Assembly: GCF_025420585.1 (NCBI RefSeq)
Contig: NZ_JAOEGB010000011.1
Coordinates: 62,001 to 126,000 of the forward strand
Origin: Planotetraspora sp. A-T 1434
Lineage (GTDB): Bacteria; Actinomycetota; Actinomycetes; Streptosporangiales; Streptosporangiaceae
Direction: 5' to 3'
Length of the DNA: 64,000 bases
Position numbers and translations under genes: made by a program. Positions 17,307 to 25,822 of this stretch are shown one piece after another; position 1 is the stretch's first letter; each line of letters opens with the position of its first letter. The notes beneath the pieces were generated by a model that saw only the letters and a program-made list of their open reading frames with translations, was not told where the DNA came from and ran no database searches.

Positions 17307-18654
17307 TGGGAACCGGCGAGCTCAGGCGGTCCATCGTCCGGCGCCGGGGCAGCCAGGAGGCGAGCACCCACACGAGCGCGACGGCTCCGAGGCCGAAGGC
17401 GTCCTGCACGACCTTGCCGATGACCGGGCTGATGACGGGGATGTCCAGAGCCTTGATCGACACCCCCCACCAGGGAATCGGGAGCACGTAGTAGAGCCAG
17501 ACGCCACCGGCGACCAGCAACCGGACGCGGTCCTTTCCGGAGCCGGCCAGAGCGGCGAGCACGATCACCAGCCACGCGAGGTGGTGGATCCACGCCACCG
17601 GCGAGAGCAGCACGGCCATCAGCCCGGTCAGCGCCACACCGGTCATCGTGTCACCGTCCAGGAAGGCCCGGCGGGCGGCGCGGAAGCCGTACCAGCCGAT
17701 CACGGCGACGGCGGCGAGCCAGATCACCGAAGTGAGCCAGCCGGGCAGGTAGAGCCGGAGCAGCATGCCCCGCAACGACTGGTTGGTCGTGGCCGCGTTC
17801 GCCCCGAGACGCTCGGAGTCGAGGAGTGCCTTGAACCAGTAGTCCCTGGCGTCATGGAAGATCACCAGGAACGGCAGAATCGTGAGAAGCGCCGCCACGA
17901 ACGCCGCCATGAAGAAGACCCGCCGCTGCCGCAGGCCGCGATCGCGCCGTTCCAGCCGGTCCCCCCCACGCCGTTCCGGCAGATCGTCATCGCGCCGTTC
18001 CAGCCGGCCGCCATCGCGCCGTTTCGGGCCGAACCCATCTCGGCTGGGGAATCCCGTGATGGCGAGGGAGATCAGGAAGACGCCGGGGGTGAGCTTCACG
18101 GCTGTCGCCAGGCCGACCAGCACGCCGCGTGGCCATCGCGGCCTCCGGGCCACGAGGTCGGTCAGGCACAGCGCGACGAGGAAGAGGTCGACCTGGCCGA
18201 ACCTGACCTGGTCCCTGATCGGCATGAGGTAGAGGCACGCGGCGGTCAGCAGGCCGAAGACCAGCGGGGCGGCGATCGGCACAGTCAGCCGCTCCAGCAA
18301 CGGGCGGAAGCCGTACCAGACCGTGACGGCGAGGGCGACGACGATCCCGATCGTCCACACCCACTGCGCGGCAGGCCACGACAACACGGCGAGCGGCGTG
18401 GCCAGCATCGCCGCGACCGGTGGATAGGTGAACGGCAGAAGCTGTGGAGCCGGGGTGATCACTCCGTAGACGGGAAGGCCCAGCCGGAGCGCCGAGCCGC
18501 CCATACGGTAGACATCAAGGTCCACGAGGCGCTGGTCGTCCGGGTTCGTCAGCCAGTACGCGATCAGCGGAGCCGCCGCGACGACGACGATGAGCAGGGA
18601 GAGAGACCACATCCACGCGGGCCGCTTGACGGCGGTCGTCTGGCCAGTCGTCAT
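17293..18654 (-). CDS. GT87-family polyprenol-phosphate mannosyltransferase-like membrane protein
   Basis: A 453-residue GT-C fold glycosyltransferase (GT87, PimE/DUF2029 type) with about ten transmembrane helices. Residues 45-60 (LVDLDVYRMGGSALRLG) contain the conserved aspartate after helix 1 that is catalytic in GT-C enzymes. LPFTYPPVAAML is a family signature. It probably moves a sugar (mannose or arabinose) from polyprenyl phosphate to a lipid or glycan outside the membrane. A cytoplasmic loop has a charged repeat of the form LERRD/RRDG. It is divergent from the membrane phosphatase-like gene and upstream of DUF4446. Confidence 0.85.
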   Translation of the reverse strand: MTTGQTTAVKRPAWMWSLSLLIVVVAAAPLIAYWLTNPDDQRLVDLDVYRMGGSALRLGLPVYGVITPAPQLLPFTYPPVAAMLATPLAVLSWPAAQWVWTIGIVVALAVTVWYGFRPLLERLTVPIAAPLVFGLLTAACLYLMPIRDQVRFGQVDLFLVALCLTDLVARRPRWPRGVLVGLATAVKLTPGVFLISLAITGFPSRDGFGPKRRDGGRLERRDDDLPERRGGDRLERRDRGLRQRRVFFMAAFVAALLTILPFLVIFHDARDYWFKALLDSERLGANAATTNQSLRGMLLRLYLPGWLTSVIWLAAVAVIGWYGFRAARRAFLDGDTMTGVALTGLMAVLLSPVAWIHHLAWLVIVLAALAGSGKDRVRLLVAGGVWLYYVLPIPWWGVSIKALDIPVISPVIGKVVQDAFGLGAVALVWVLASWLPRRRTMDRLSSPVPSAVS

Positions 18655-18712
18655 GACGAGGGAGGCTACCGTGGAGTCCGTCTCTTCCCGTTATCCGAGG
18701 AGCCCGCGAACC

Positions 18713-21019
18713 GTGCACGGTGCTCAGCGCTTCACGCTAACCCGTCGCCGCCCCCTGACCTGGACGACGGTCCTGGCACTGCCCCTGGCACTGACTCTGG
18801 CGCTGCTGTCGTGTGTGACGGCCCTGGCCCTTCCGGCGTCCGCGGCCTCATCTTCCCGAGCCTCCGGGGCTCCCGCCGGGCGGGTGGTCGTGATCGGGGT
18901 GCCCGGCCTGCAGTGGGACGATCTGGACTCCGCCCGCACTCCCAACCTGTGGAGCCTGGCCGGGAAGGGCGGTACGGCGTCGCTGTCCACGAGGACCATC
19001 CCGCCGGAGGGACTGCCCGTCACCTGCCCGGTGGGGGGCTGGCTGACGGTCTCGGCGGGCCAGCGCGCGGGATCGGGGGGCACGTCCTGTACGGCTCCGC
19101 CCACGCCTGTGGTGGCTTCCGACGGCTCGGCCACGATTCCGGGGTGGGGCGCGCTCGTGGCGTTCCAGCAGTCAGGCTCCTACCAGGCGCGGATCGGTCT
19201 GCTCGGGCAGACGATCAGCGCCGCGGGTGGCAAGGTGGCCGCGATCGGTCCGGGAGCCGCCCTCGCCGCCGCCGATGAGAGTGGAAAGATCCAGAAATAT
19301 GCCACCACGGCGGACGAGCTGGGCGATCTAACCCCGTACACGGTCGTGTTCGCGGAAGCCGGTGAGATCGCCCAGGCATGGGACCGTGGCGGAGAGACCC
19401 GCAGGAACGCCGTGGCCGCCGCGGACCGGACCGTCGGCTCGGTGCTCGCGCATATCCCCGAGGGCGCCACGGTCCTCGTGGCCGGTCTCTCCGACTCCGG
19501 CTCGGCCGCGCACCTCCACGTGGCCATCGCCACCGGCCCGACCGGCACCGGCCCGACCGGCTCGACCGGGCTCTCCGGCGCCGGCGGCGTCACGAGCCCC
19601 ACCGGTCCCACCGGCTCAAGCCTCGGCGCCGGCGACGCGGCTGGGGGGCGGGAGCCGTACCGGACGCGGTGGCTGACCGCGACCTCGACCCGGCAGGACG
19701 CGCTGGTCACGATCACCGACCTGACCACGACCGTCACCCACGTGCTCGGCATCGCCACCCCCGAAGGGGTCGTGGGAAGGCCCTGGCAACCCGGGGGCGA
19801 CGCCCCGGCGGGCGTGGCGGCCACCCTCACCCGGCTGGCCGACGCCGACCTCGCAAGCCAGGTGCTCAAGGAGGTCAGAGAGCCGTTCTTCATCGCTCTG
19901 GTGACCGTCCAGCTGCTCTTCTACGGCCTGGCCGCCCTCGTCGTCAGGCGGCACCGGCGGATGCTCGCCGCCATACAGGTCGTGGCGGTGGTCAGCGGCG
20001 CGATTCCGGTGTCGGCTTTCCTCGCTCAGCTGGTGCCGTGGTGGAGCCTCGCTCACCCGATGCCCGCGCTGGTCGGCACGATCCTGGCCATCGCCGGGTT
20101 GATCGCCGGGCTCGCCTTCGCCGGCCCGTGGCGCGGCCATGTCCTCGGGCCCCTGACGGTCGCCGCGGGAGTGAGCTCTCTCGCGCTCCTCGCCGACGTC
20201 ATGAGCGGCTCCAGGCTCCAGGTGAACGCTGTGATGGGCTACGAACCGGTGACCGGCGGACGCTTCTACGGCTTCGGCAACATGGCTTTCGCCGTCTACT
20301 CGACCGGCACGATTCTGCTGCTCACCGGTGTGGCGCAAACTCTTATCGATCGTGGTCTGAGGCGGCTCGCGCTGGTCGTCTCGCTCGCGTACGGCCTGCT
20401 GGCGATCTTCGCCGACGGCTGGCCGAGCTGGGGGGCCGACTTCGGCGGCGTGCCGTCGTTCGTCCTGGGGTTCGCCGTTTTCGTGTTGATGCTGACCGGG
20501 AGACGGGTGTCCGTCGTCAGGCTCGCCCTGATCGCCCTGGCGGGAGCCGTGCTGATCGGCCTGATCGCCGTGGCCGACTGGCTGCGGCCGGCCGACCAGC
20601 GGACCCATCTCGGCACGTTCGTCCAGCAGCTCGCCGACGGCCAGGGCGGCTCGGTCGTCGGGCGCAAGCTGGGCGCGATGCTGCACACGCTGGGAAACCT
20701 GCCACTGACGCTGCTGTCGGTGGTGGCGCTGGCGTTCCTGTTCCTTGTGCTCTCCCGGCCGTCCAGGTGGGGGGCGTCGGCTCTCAGTCAGGCGTACGGC
20801 CACGCGCCCGCGCTGCGTGCCGGGCTGTTCGGCGCGCTGACCGCCGCCCTGGTGGGCTTCCTGATCAACGACTCCGGGATCGCCATCCCGGCGATGGCCC
20901 TCACGGTGGCCGTGCCTCTTACGCTGGCCGCCTCCGTGCGCGCGCTCCAGCTCGCGCCGCCCACCACGCCAGACCGATCGTCAGCGCCAGCAGGAACCAT
21001 GGCACCACCTGCGACCTGA
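18713..21019 (+). CDS. Large membrane protein with extracytoplasmic alkaline-phosphatase-like domain
   Basis: A 768-residue protein. GTG 18713 is chosen because GAGGAG sits 10 nt upstream and it avoids overlap with the divergent GT87 start; the frame is open further upstream to 18590. A signal/anchor segment (TVLALPLALTLALLSCVTA) precedes an outside domain of about 320 residues with an alkaline-phosphatase-like opening (VVVIGVPGLQWDDL, then TPNLWSLAGKGG). The second half has about ten helices, including the conserved-looking segments GGRFYGFGNMAFAVY and GWPSWGADFGGVPSF. A T/G/S/P-rich linker (repeated TGPTGS) joins the halves. The role is unknown; genomic context suggests lipid-linked sugar or wall-polymer modification. 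Its last 101 bp overlap the convergent GT-C gene. Confidence 0.72.
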   Translation: MHGAQRFTLTRRRPLTWTTVLALPLALTLALLSCVTALALPASAASSSRASGAPAGRVVVIGVPGLQWDDLDSARTPNLWSLAGKGGTASLSTRTIPPEGLPVTCPVGGWLTVSAGQRAGSGGTSCTAPPTPVVASDGSATIPGWGALVAFQQSGSYQARIGLLGQTISAAGGKVAAIGPGAALAAADESGKIQKYATTADELGDLTPYTVVFAEAGEIAQAWDRGGETRRNAVAAADRTVGSVLAHIPEGATVLVAGLSDSGSAAHLHVAIATGPTGTGPTGSTGLSGAGGVTSPTGPTGSSLGAGDAAGGREPYRTRWLTATSTRQDALVTITDLTTTVTHVLGIATPEGVVGRPWQPGGDAPAGVAATLTRLADADLASQVLKEVREPFFIALVTVQLLFYGLAALVVRRHRRMLAAIQVVAVVSGAIPVSAFLAQLVPWWSLAHPMPALVGTILAIAGLIAGLAFAGPWRGHVLGPLTVAAGVSSLALLADVMSGSRLQVNAVMGYEPVTGGRFYGFGNMAFAVYSTGTILLLTGVAQTLIDRGLRRLALVVSLAYGLLAIFADGWPSWGADFGGVPSFVLGFAVFVLMLTGRRVSVVRLALIALAGAVLIGLIAVADWLRPADQRTHLGTFVQQLADGQGGSVVGRKLGAMLHTLGNLPLTLLSVVALAFLFLVLSRPSRWGASALSQAYGHAPALRAGLFGALTAALVGFLINDSGIAIPAMALTVAVPLTLAASVRALQLAPPTTPDRSSAPAGTMAPPAT

Positions 21020-22580
21020 CCACGCTGACGAGCCACTCCATGCCGGAGGGCTGGTCATACTGCCGCGCCGGAAGGTACGCCAGCGAGAGCGCGGCCAGCC
21101 GGGCCACCATGAACCCGTCCAGCGCCGGCCAGGGGACCAGCGCGAGCAGCGCGAAGGCCAGGCCGTCATACCAGGGCAGCGCGTACGGCGTGGCGAACAG
21201 CCAGGCCACGGCGAAGGCGAGCGCCACACGCGGAGCGTCCAACGCCGTGGGGTCGTCCAAAGCTGGCTGAGCGTCCACCGCCGCCGCCGTGGGGGCCGTG
21301 CGGGCCGTGGGGGCCGTGGGGGCGCTGTCGAGCGTCGTGGGAGCGCCGAGCGTGCCTGCCCTCAGGGCTCGGAGAAGCAGGAAGGCCAGGGTCGCCAGCA
21401 GGAGCAGCGAGCCGACCTGGATCCACGCGTGGTAGGACCCCGGCCCCGCGAGCAGCTGCGCCGCCTCCTTGACCAGCTTCCACGGCGTGGCCAGCGACAC
21501 CGACTTGCTGGCGTTGAGCACCTGATTGAGCGCGTGGGGCCCGGCCAGCCAGTAGGCCACCAGGACGGTCAGCGTCGCCGAGCCCGCGACGAGAGCCAGC
21601 TTCCGCGGCGCTCCGCGCAGCTCCCAGGCCGGACCGAGGGCTACGAGCCCGACGGTGACCTTCACCGCGATCCCCAGCCCGAGCAGCACGCCGCTTCCCC
21701 ACGCGCTTCCCCACGCGCTTCCCCACCCGGCGAGCACGCCGCTTCCAGGTCGTCCAGGCCGGACCACGAGGGCGGCGACAACGAAGGCGATGGCCAGGGT
21801 GTCGAGGTGCATGCCCGCCGCGAGTTGGTAGACGACCAGCGGATTGAGCGTCCACAGCAGAGCGGCGCGGCGCTGCCGTACGGGATCGTGGCGGGTGAAC
21901 CGGTGGAGCAGCAGCGCGGTGGCGACGAACGCGGCGGCGTTGGCCAGCGCCATCACGAAGACGGTCAGCCTGAGGGAGTCACCGCCGATCTCGCCCGCCA
22001 GCGTCTGTACGGCTGTCGCGACCGGCCCGTAGACGCTGGGCACCTTGCGCCACTCCTGGACCGCGCCGACGACCGGATCGTCGGGCAGATCGGCGGGAAC
22101 GGTGACGTAAGGATCGTGTCCAAGCGCCGCCAACCGTCCGTAGGCCGCGTAGTTGAGATGGTCACTCGACCCTGACGGCGGCAGGAAGGCGAGCACCGCG
22201 GCCGCGAGGCATCCCGCCAGCACGAGCCATCGGGCATCAGGCAGGCGGCGGAGCGACCGCAGCCCCGCGACGAGGCCGAGCGTGCCCAGGATGACTGCGG
22301 CGGCGGCCAGCCCGATCACGAGATGGCCATCGGGCCGGAGGCCGAGGGAATACGGCGGCTGCCACGCGGGCCCGCGCAGCGCGGGCACCATGGCCGAGGG
22401 GCCGAGCAGCCCGATGGTGATCGTGATCAGGATCGACAGGCCTGAGGCGGCGATGGCAAGGATCGGCGACGGAGGAGATCCGGAGACGGTGGAACGCCCG
22501 GCCACGGTGAGGCGCGCCAGCAACCCCGGCCCCCGTACGGTCTCCGTCCCGGCCCATTCCACCCCCGAATTCCACCACAC
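20919..22580 (-). CDS. GT-C mannosyltransferase-like membrane protein (MptB-type)
   Basis: A roughly 553-residue polytopic protein resembling MptA/MptB polyprenol-phosphomannose-dependent alpha-1,6-mannosyltransferases. Motifs: SSDHLNYAAYGRLAALGHDPY (acidic pair after an early helix), KVPSVYGPVATAVQ, AAGMHLDTLAIAF and TPYALPWYDGLAF. I place the start at GTG 22580 (AAGGGGGGG just upstream) rather than GTG 22610, since the latter codon lies inside the intergenic repeat element. Residues near 290 show a small WGSA repeat. The 3' end overlaps the convergent membrane phosphatase-like gene by 101 bp in a different frame. Mannose as donor is by family, not shown. Confidence 0.8.
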   Translation of the reverse strand: MWWNSGVEWAGTETVRGPGLLARLTVAGRSTVSGSPPSPILAIAASGLSILITITIGLLGPSAMVPALRGPAWQPPYSLGLRPDGHLVIGLAAAAVILGTLGLVAGLRSLRRLPDARWLVLAGCLAAAVLAFLPPSGSSDHLNYAAYGRLAALGHDPYVTVPADLPDDPVVGAVQEWRKVPSVYGPVATAVQTLAGEIGGDSLRLTVFVMALANAAAFVATALLLHRFTRHDPVRQRRAALLWTLNPLVVYQLAAGMHLDTLAIAFVVAALVVRPGRPGSGVLAGWGSAWGSAWGSGVLLGLGIAVKVTVGLVALGPAWELRGAPRKLALVAGSATLTVLVAYWLAGPHALNQVLNASKSVSLATPWKLVKEAAQLLAGPGSYHAWIQVGSLLLLATLAFLLLRALRAGTLGAPTTLDSAPTAPTARTAPTAAAVDAQPALDDPTALDAPRVALAFAVAWLFATPYALPWYDGLAFALLALVPWPALDGFMVARLAALSLAYLPARQYDQPSGMEWLVSVVRSQVVPWFLLALTIGLAWWAARAGARARRRPA

Positions 22581-22598
22581 GACCCCCCCTTCATGGAG

Positions 22599-22915
22599 GT
22601 GATCATGCACAGGTTCCCGGCCGCTATGGATGACCAGCCATCCCTCTTGGCGTGATCATGCACACCTTCCCCGTCACCATGGATGACCAGCCGCCCTCCC
22701 CTGCGTGATCATGCACGCCTTCCCGCGGTACGGCATCTAACTGGGCGGAAGCCAATGGTGATCATGCACAAGGGGAGTACCAGATCACGAAAGCGGAGAC
22801 CCCTGCTCAGACACCCCAATCGGGAATCCCTGCATGATCACGAGCGGCGTTGGACCTGCTCAGCCACGGTACGCGGGAAAGCGTGCATGATCACGACGTG
22901 ATCATGACGTGATCA
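22599..22915. repeat. 53-bp-pitched array of TGATCA-cored elements
   Basis: The 12-mer GTGATCATGCAC starts at 22599, 22652, 22705 and 22758, exactly 53 bp apart. After a gap, inverted copies (TGCATGATCAC) have TGATCA cores at 22835 and 22888, again 53 bp apart, then extra TGATCA cores at 22899 and 22910 (11-bp steps). Similarity extends past the 12-mer, with most copies having TTCCCG 14 nt after the first base. Units 1 and 2 also share ATGGATGACCAGCC. The array fills the 300-bp gap between two glycosyltransferase genes. No coding sense. Confidence 0.92.
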
Positions 22916-23680
22916 CGGGCGGTCTCTGGGGCGGGGGCGGAGGGCGTCGACGCCCTGCTTGACCACGCTCTGAACGGTGGGCTCGCGGGCGGCCAGGGCG
23001 AGGCCGACGTCGCGGAGTTGCTTGGCCCGGTGCAGTTGGGCCCGCCAGTCGGTGCCCGTGGCCCGGTGGGCCATGTCGACCTCCACCTCGACGACCCGGA
23101 AGCCCTTCCTCAGCAGGTCAACGGTCATACCGGTCTCGACGCCGAACCCGTGGGCCAGTGGCCGCGCCGCCTCGAACGCCGCCCGCGTCAGGCATCTCTG
23201 CCCGTTGAGAGGCTGCGCCGGCGCCCAGCCCGTCAGCCGCTGGATCCCGTCGCGGGCCAGCCGTACGACGATGCCGTGACCGCCGAGCTTGACCCTGGTC
23301 GTGAACGTGGCGATGGTCATGTCGGCCGAGCCGGAACGGACCGGGACGATCAGCGGGAGGGCCGCCCCCGCCGTGTCCCCCAGGTCCGCGTCGAGGAAGA
23401 GCAGGTGCCGCGGCATGCCCTCATCGAGGAGCCGTACAGCTTCCGCCCCGCTCTCCATCGCCGCGGCCTTGCCCCTGTTGCGGCTGTGCCGTACGACACG
23501 GGCGCCGGCCGCCCTGGCCACCAGGCCGGTCTCGTCGGCCGAGCCGTCGTCGACGACGACCACGAGATCCACGCCGGGCAGTTTCAGGGCGGCCGTCACG
23601 GTGCCGCCGATCCGGTCGGCCTCGTCCTTGGCCGGGATCACGACCGCGGTGTCCGGAGACGGCACCACCAGCTCGCTCAT
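22913..23680 (-). CDS. Family 2 glycosyltransferase
   Basis: A 255-residue cytosolic GT-A glycosyltransferase. It opens with the nucleotide-sugar binding region TAVVIPAKDEADRIGGTV, followed by VVVVDDGSADETG and the metal-binding HLLFLDADLGD. The later segment QPLNGQRCLTRAAFE matches the acceptor region seen in glucosyl-3-phosphoglycerate-synthase-like and dolichyl-phosphate-mannose-synthase-like enzymes. It could make the polyprenyl-phosphate sugar used by the GT-C enzymes nearby (inference). It starts 6 nt after the STAS gene stop, so the two are likely cotranscribed. Confidence 0.87.
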   Translation of the reverse strand: MSELVVPSPDTAVVIPAKDEADRIGGTVTAALKLPGVDLVVVVDDGSADETGLVARAAGARVVRHSRNRGKAAAMESGAEAVRLLDEGMPRHLLFLDADLGDTAGAALPLIVPVRSGSADMTIATFTTRVKLGGHGIVVRLARDGIQRLTGWAPAQPLNGQRCLTRAAFEAARPLAHGFGVETGMTVDLLRKGFRVVEVEVDMAHRATGTDWRAQLHRAKQLRDVGLALAAREPTVQSVVKQGVDALRPRPRDRP

Positions 23681-23686
23681 GTGTGT

Positions 23687-24037
23687 CTAGCCCTGCTGTT
23701 CCGCCGTGAGCACGTCGGCCGGCACGGCCTCGTGCACGGTGAACACCGAGTCCAGGCCGGTGACCTGGAGAATCTTCCGCACCGCCGGCCTCGGCGCCGC
23801 CACTTCCAGGCTGCCGCCACGCTCGCGCAGCCGCTTGAGCGCGGACAGCAGCACGTTCATGCCGGTGGAGTCGCAGAACTCCACTCCGGACATGTCGATG
23901 ACCACTCGGTCCGGCCCGGTTTCCAGCAGCCGGGTGAACTCCGACTGCAGCCGGGGAGCGGTATATAGGTCAATTTCGCCGGAGACGGCCATGACGGCGT
24001 GACCGGCGTGGGATTGCGTCGCGACTTTGAGCTCCAC
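23687..24037 (-). CDS. STAS-domain anti-sigma factor antagonist
   Basis: A small SpoIIAA/RsbV-type protein (116 residues from GTG 24037; the frame is open to 24073). Key region VVIDMSGVEFCDSTGMNVLL holds the phosphorylatable serine (DST motif). When dephosphorylated it should bind an anti-sigma kinase and release a sigma factor. An RsbW-like ATPase is encoded 5 kb away at 28978. It is followed at once by the GT2 gene, which may place that glycosyltransferase under the same promoter. No clear ribosome site decides the start. Confidence 0.9.
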   Translation of the reverse strand: MELKVATQSHAGHAVMAVSGEIDLYTAPRLQSEFTRLLETGPDRVVIDMSGVEFCDSTGMNVLLSALKRLRERGGSLEVAAPRPAVRKILQVTGLDSVFTVHEAVPADVLTAEQQG

Positions 24038-24259
24038 GAGCCGCACACTAGCGCCGTGACGGCCCCGGGTCACGCTCCTACGGATTTACCGAAGAGTCGT
24101 CCGCCCTTTGTCCCCGATTCCGTGGGCAAGTAAACGCCGAGTGCGCGAAGCTTAACGGTATGCGACACCGGCTTTGCCGGAAGGGGGGCCCGGAACCTCC
24201 GCGTCTTGGTCGTCACTTCGTGAAGGAGGGCGGGCGCCGAGCACAGTGGGCCCGACAGC

Positions 24260-24691
24260 ATGATGAACACTGAACTTCCCGAGGATCCCCAGCGTCGGAG
24301 GCTACGAGAGCGGCTGGAGGTCATCCAGGTCCGCACGGAGAAGGCGTCCTCCTGGCGTGACGCCGCCGCGCCGCTCCGGCCGCTGATCAACCGTGAGGGG
24401 TACGTCCCGATCAGCGCGCGGCTGGCGGGTGAGGACCTGGACTTCCTCGCCGAGGCCCGCGAGGAGCTGCTGAGCTTCTTGGAGCTCGGCATCCGGCTGC
24501 TCGACCTCCACCAGCCGAGAGACGCGGGCGGCATCACCAGCGACGCCGCCAACCCGATCCTGCGCTGCCGGAGCTGCATGTGGCGCTGGCCCTGCCCGAC
24601 GTTCCGGGCGATGGCCGAGGCGTTCGTGCCGTACGACCACTCCGGACGCCCCGAGAAGGATGAGCGGCTCCAGCACCAGGGCGACCCATGA
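24260..24691 (+). CDS. Small Cys/Trp-motif protein of unknown function
   Basis: A 143-residue protein not matching a domain I can name. It begins with two adjacent ATG codons (24260, 24263), no strong ribosome site. The middle is acidic and helical (LAGEDLDFLAEAREELLSFL). Near residue 100 is the striking motif CRSCMWRWPCPTFR, three cysteines spaced CxxC-x5-C with tryptophans between, suggesting a metal or redox site. I recall this motif in short conserved actinomycete proteins without assigned function. It is divergent from the STAS gene and convergent with the histidine kinase gene, ending 12 bp before it. Confidence 0.7.
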   Translation: MMNTELPEDPQRRRLRERLEVIQVRTEKASSWRDAAAPLRPLINREGYVPISARLAGEDLDFLAEAREELLSFLELGIRLLDLHQPRDAGGITSDAANPILRCRSCMWRWPCPTFRAMAEAFVPYDHSGRPEKDERLQHQGDP

Positions 24692-24703
24692 CTCCCGGCA
24701 CGG

Positions 24704-25822
24704 TCAGGGTGAGAGCGGCAGCCTGATTTCGAAGCGGCAGCCGGGACCCTCGTTGACCACGCCGATCTCGCCTTCGTGCGCTTCGACGATGCCCCGGGCG
24801 ATGGCCAGGCCGAGCCCCGCGCCGCCGTCCGGGCCGGGGGTCCGGGCGGCCTCGCCGCGGAACGCCACGTCGAACACGCGCGGCAGGTCGTCCTCCGGGA
24901 TCCCTCCGCAGCAGTCGAGCACGGAGAGGCTTGCCATCCCCCCGTCGGCGACCGCCCGGACGGAGACCGTCCCGTCGGCGGGGGTGTGGCGGATGGCGTT
25001 GACCACCAGGTTGCGTACGGCCCGGCCGAGCTCGCCGGCGTCCGCGTTCACGGGCACGGCCGCGTCGGCCTCGCCGGACAGGTGAACCCGCTTGGCCCGG
25101 GCGAGGGGCTCGACCCCCGCGAGAGCGTCGGCGAGGAGGTCGCCGAGCCCGACCCGGCCGCGCGACAGCCTGAGCGAGCCCGCGTGAATGCGGGAGAGCT
25201 CGAAGAGGTCGTCGACCATGCCGGACAGACGGTCCACCTCCAGCCGGATCTGCGTGTGATAGCGCTTGACGGTCTCCGGGTCGTCGGCCACGCCGTCCTC
25301 CAGCGCCTCGGCCATGGCCCGCATCCCGGCGAGCGGGGTCCGGAGGTCGTGGCTGACCCACGCGACCAGCTCGCGGCGGGCGCTCTCCAGGGCGCGCTCC
25401 CGCTCGCGGCCGAGGCGCAGCCGCTCGTACGCCTGCTCCAGCGCCGTGCTGATGGTCTGCAGCTCGGCGGGCAGCGGACCTTCCGGCGGGCTGAACCGGC
25501 CCGAGGGCGACACCTTCTCCAGAGCCTCCACGACGCGCCTGCTGGCCAGCACCACCCGCCTCGCGTTGACGAGCGCGACGCCGAGGCCGACGAGCCCACC
25601 GATGGCGACGACCGTGAGCACGATGTTCTTCGGGCGGCCGTCGATGACCATCTCCAGCGTGATCGCCACGACCCCGGCGAGCGTCGCCGTGACGGTGACG
25701 ACGGCGACGACCGCGAGCATCACGCCGATCGAGCGGCGGCGCAGCACTCGCAGCAGGGCGAGCCCGAGGCCGGCGATGATCAGGCCGAGCCCCGCGCTGA
25801 CCGCGACGATCTGGAGGATCAT
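24704..25822 (-). CDS. Sensor histidine kinase (HisKA/HATPase)
   Basis: A 372-residue membrane sensor kinase. Two hydrophobic pairs lie at residues 1-25 and about 35-90. Then come a short HAMP-like linker, the H-box WVSHDLRTPLAGM (His about 155), N-box LVVNAIRHTP, and G-boxes LDCCGGIPEDDL and GGAGLGLAIARG. With so little periplasmic sequence it probably senses at the membrane. ATG 25822 overlaps the response-regulator stop (ATGA, 25822-25819), so the pair is translationally coupled. The kinase frame runs open through the regulator gene, but the coupled ATG is clearly the start. Confidence 0.92.
   Translation of the reverse strand: MILQIVAVSAGLGLIIAGLGLALLRVLRRRSIGVMLAVVAVVTVTATLAGVVAITLEMVIDGRPKNIVLTVVAIGGLVGLGVALVNARRVVLASRRVVEALEKVSPSGRFSPPEGPLPAELQTISTALEQAYERLRLGRERERALESARRELVAWVSHDLRTPLAGMRAMAEALEDGVADDPETVKRYHTQIRLEVDRLSGMVDDLFELSRIHAGSLRLSRGRVGLGDLLADALAGVEPLARAKRVHLSGEADAAVPVNADAGELGRAVRNLVVNAIRHTPADGTVSVRAVADGGMASLSVLDCCGGIPEDDLPRVFDVAFRGEAARTPGPDGGAGLGLAIARGIVEAHEGEIGVVNEGPGCRFEIRLPLSP

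Noticed and set aside
14493-17423. 976-codon plus-strand reading frame
   Set aside because: It is antisense to serS and pheA, whose motifs are intact; the long frame is a by-product of high third-position GC.
22599-22915. CRISPR array
   Set aside because: Repeats are regularly spaced, but the shared core is only 12 bp, it occurs in both orientations, intervening sequences are themselves partly repeated, and no cas genes are nearby.
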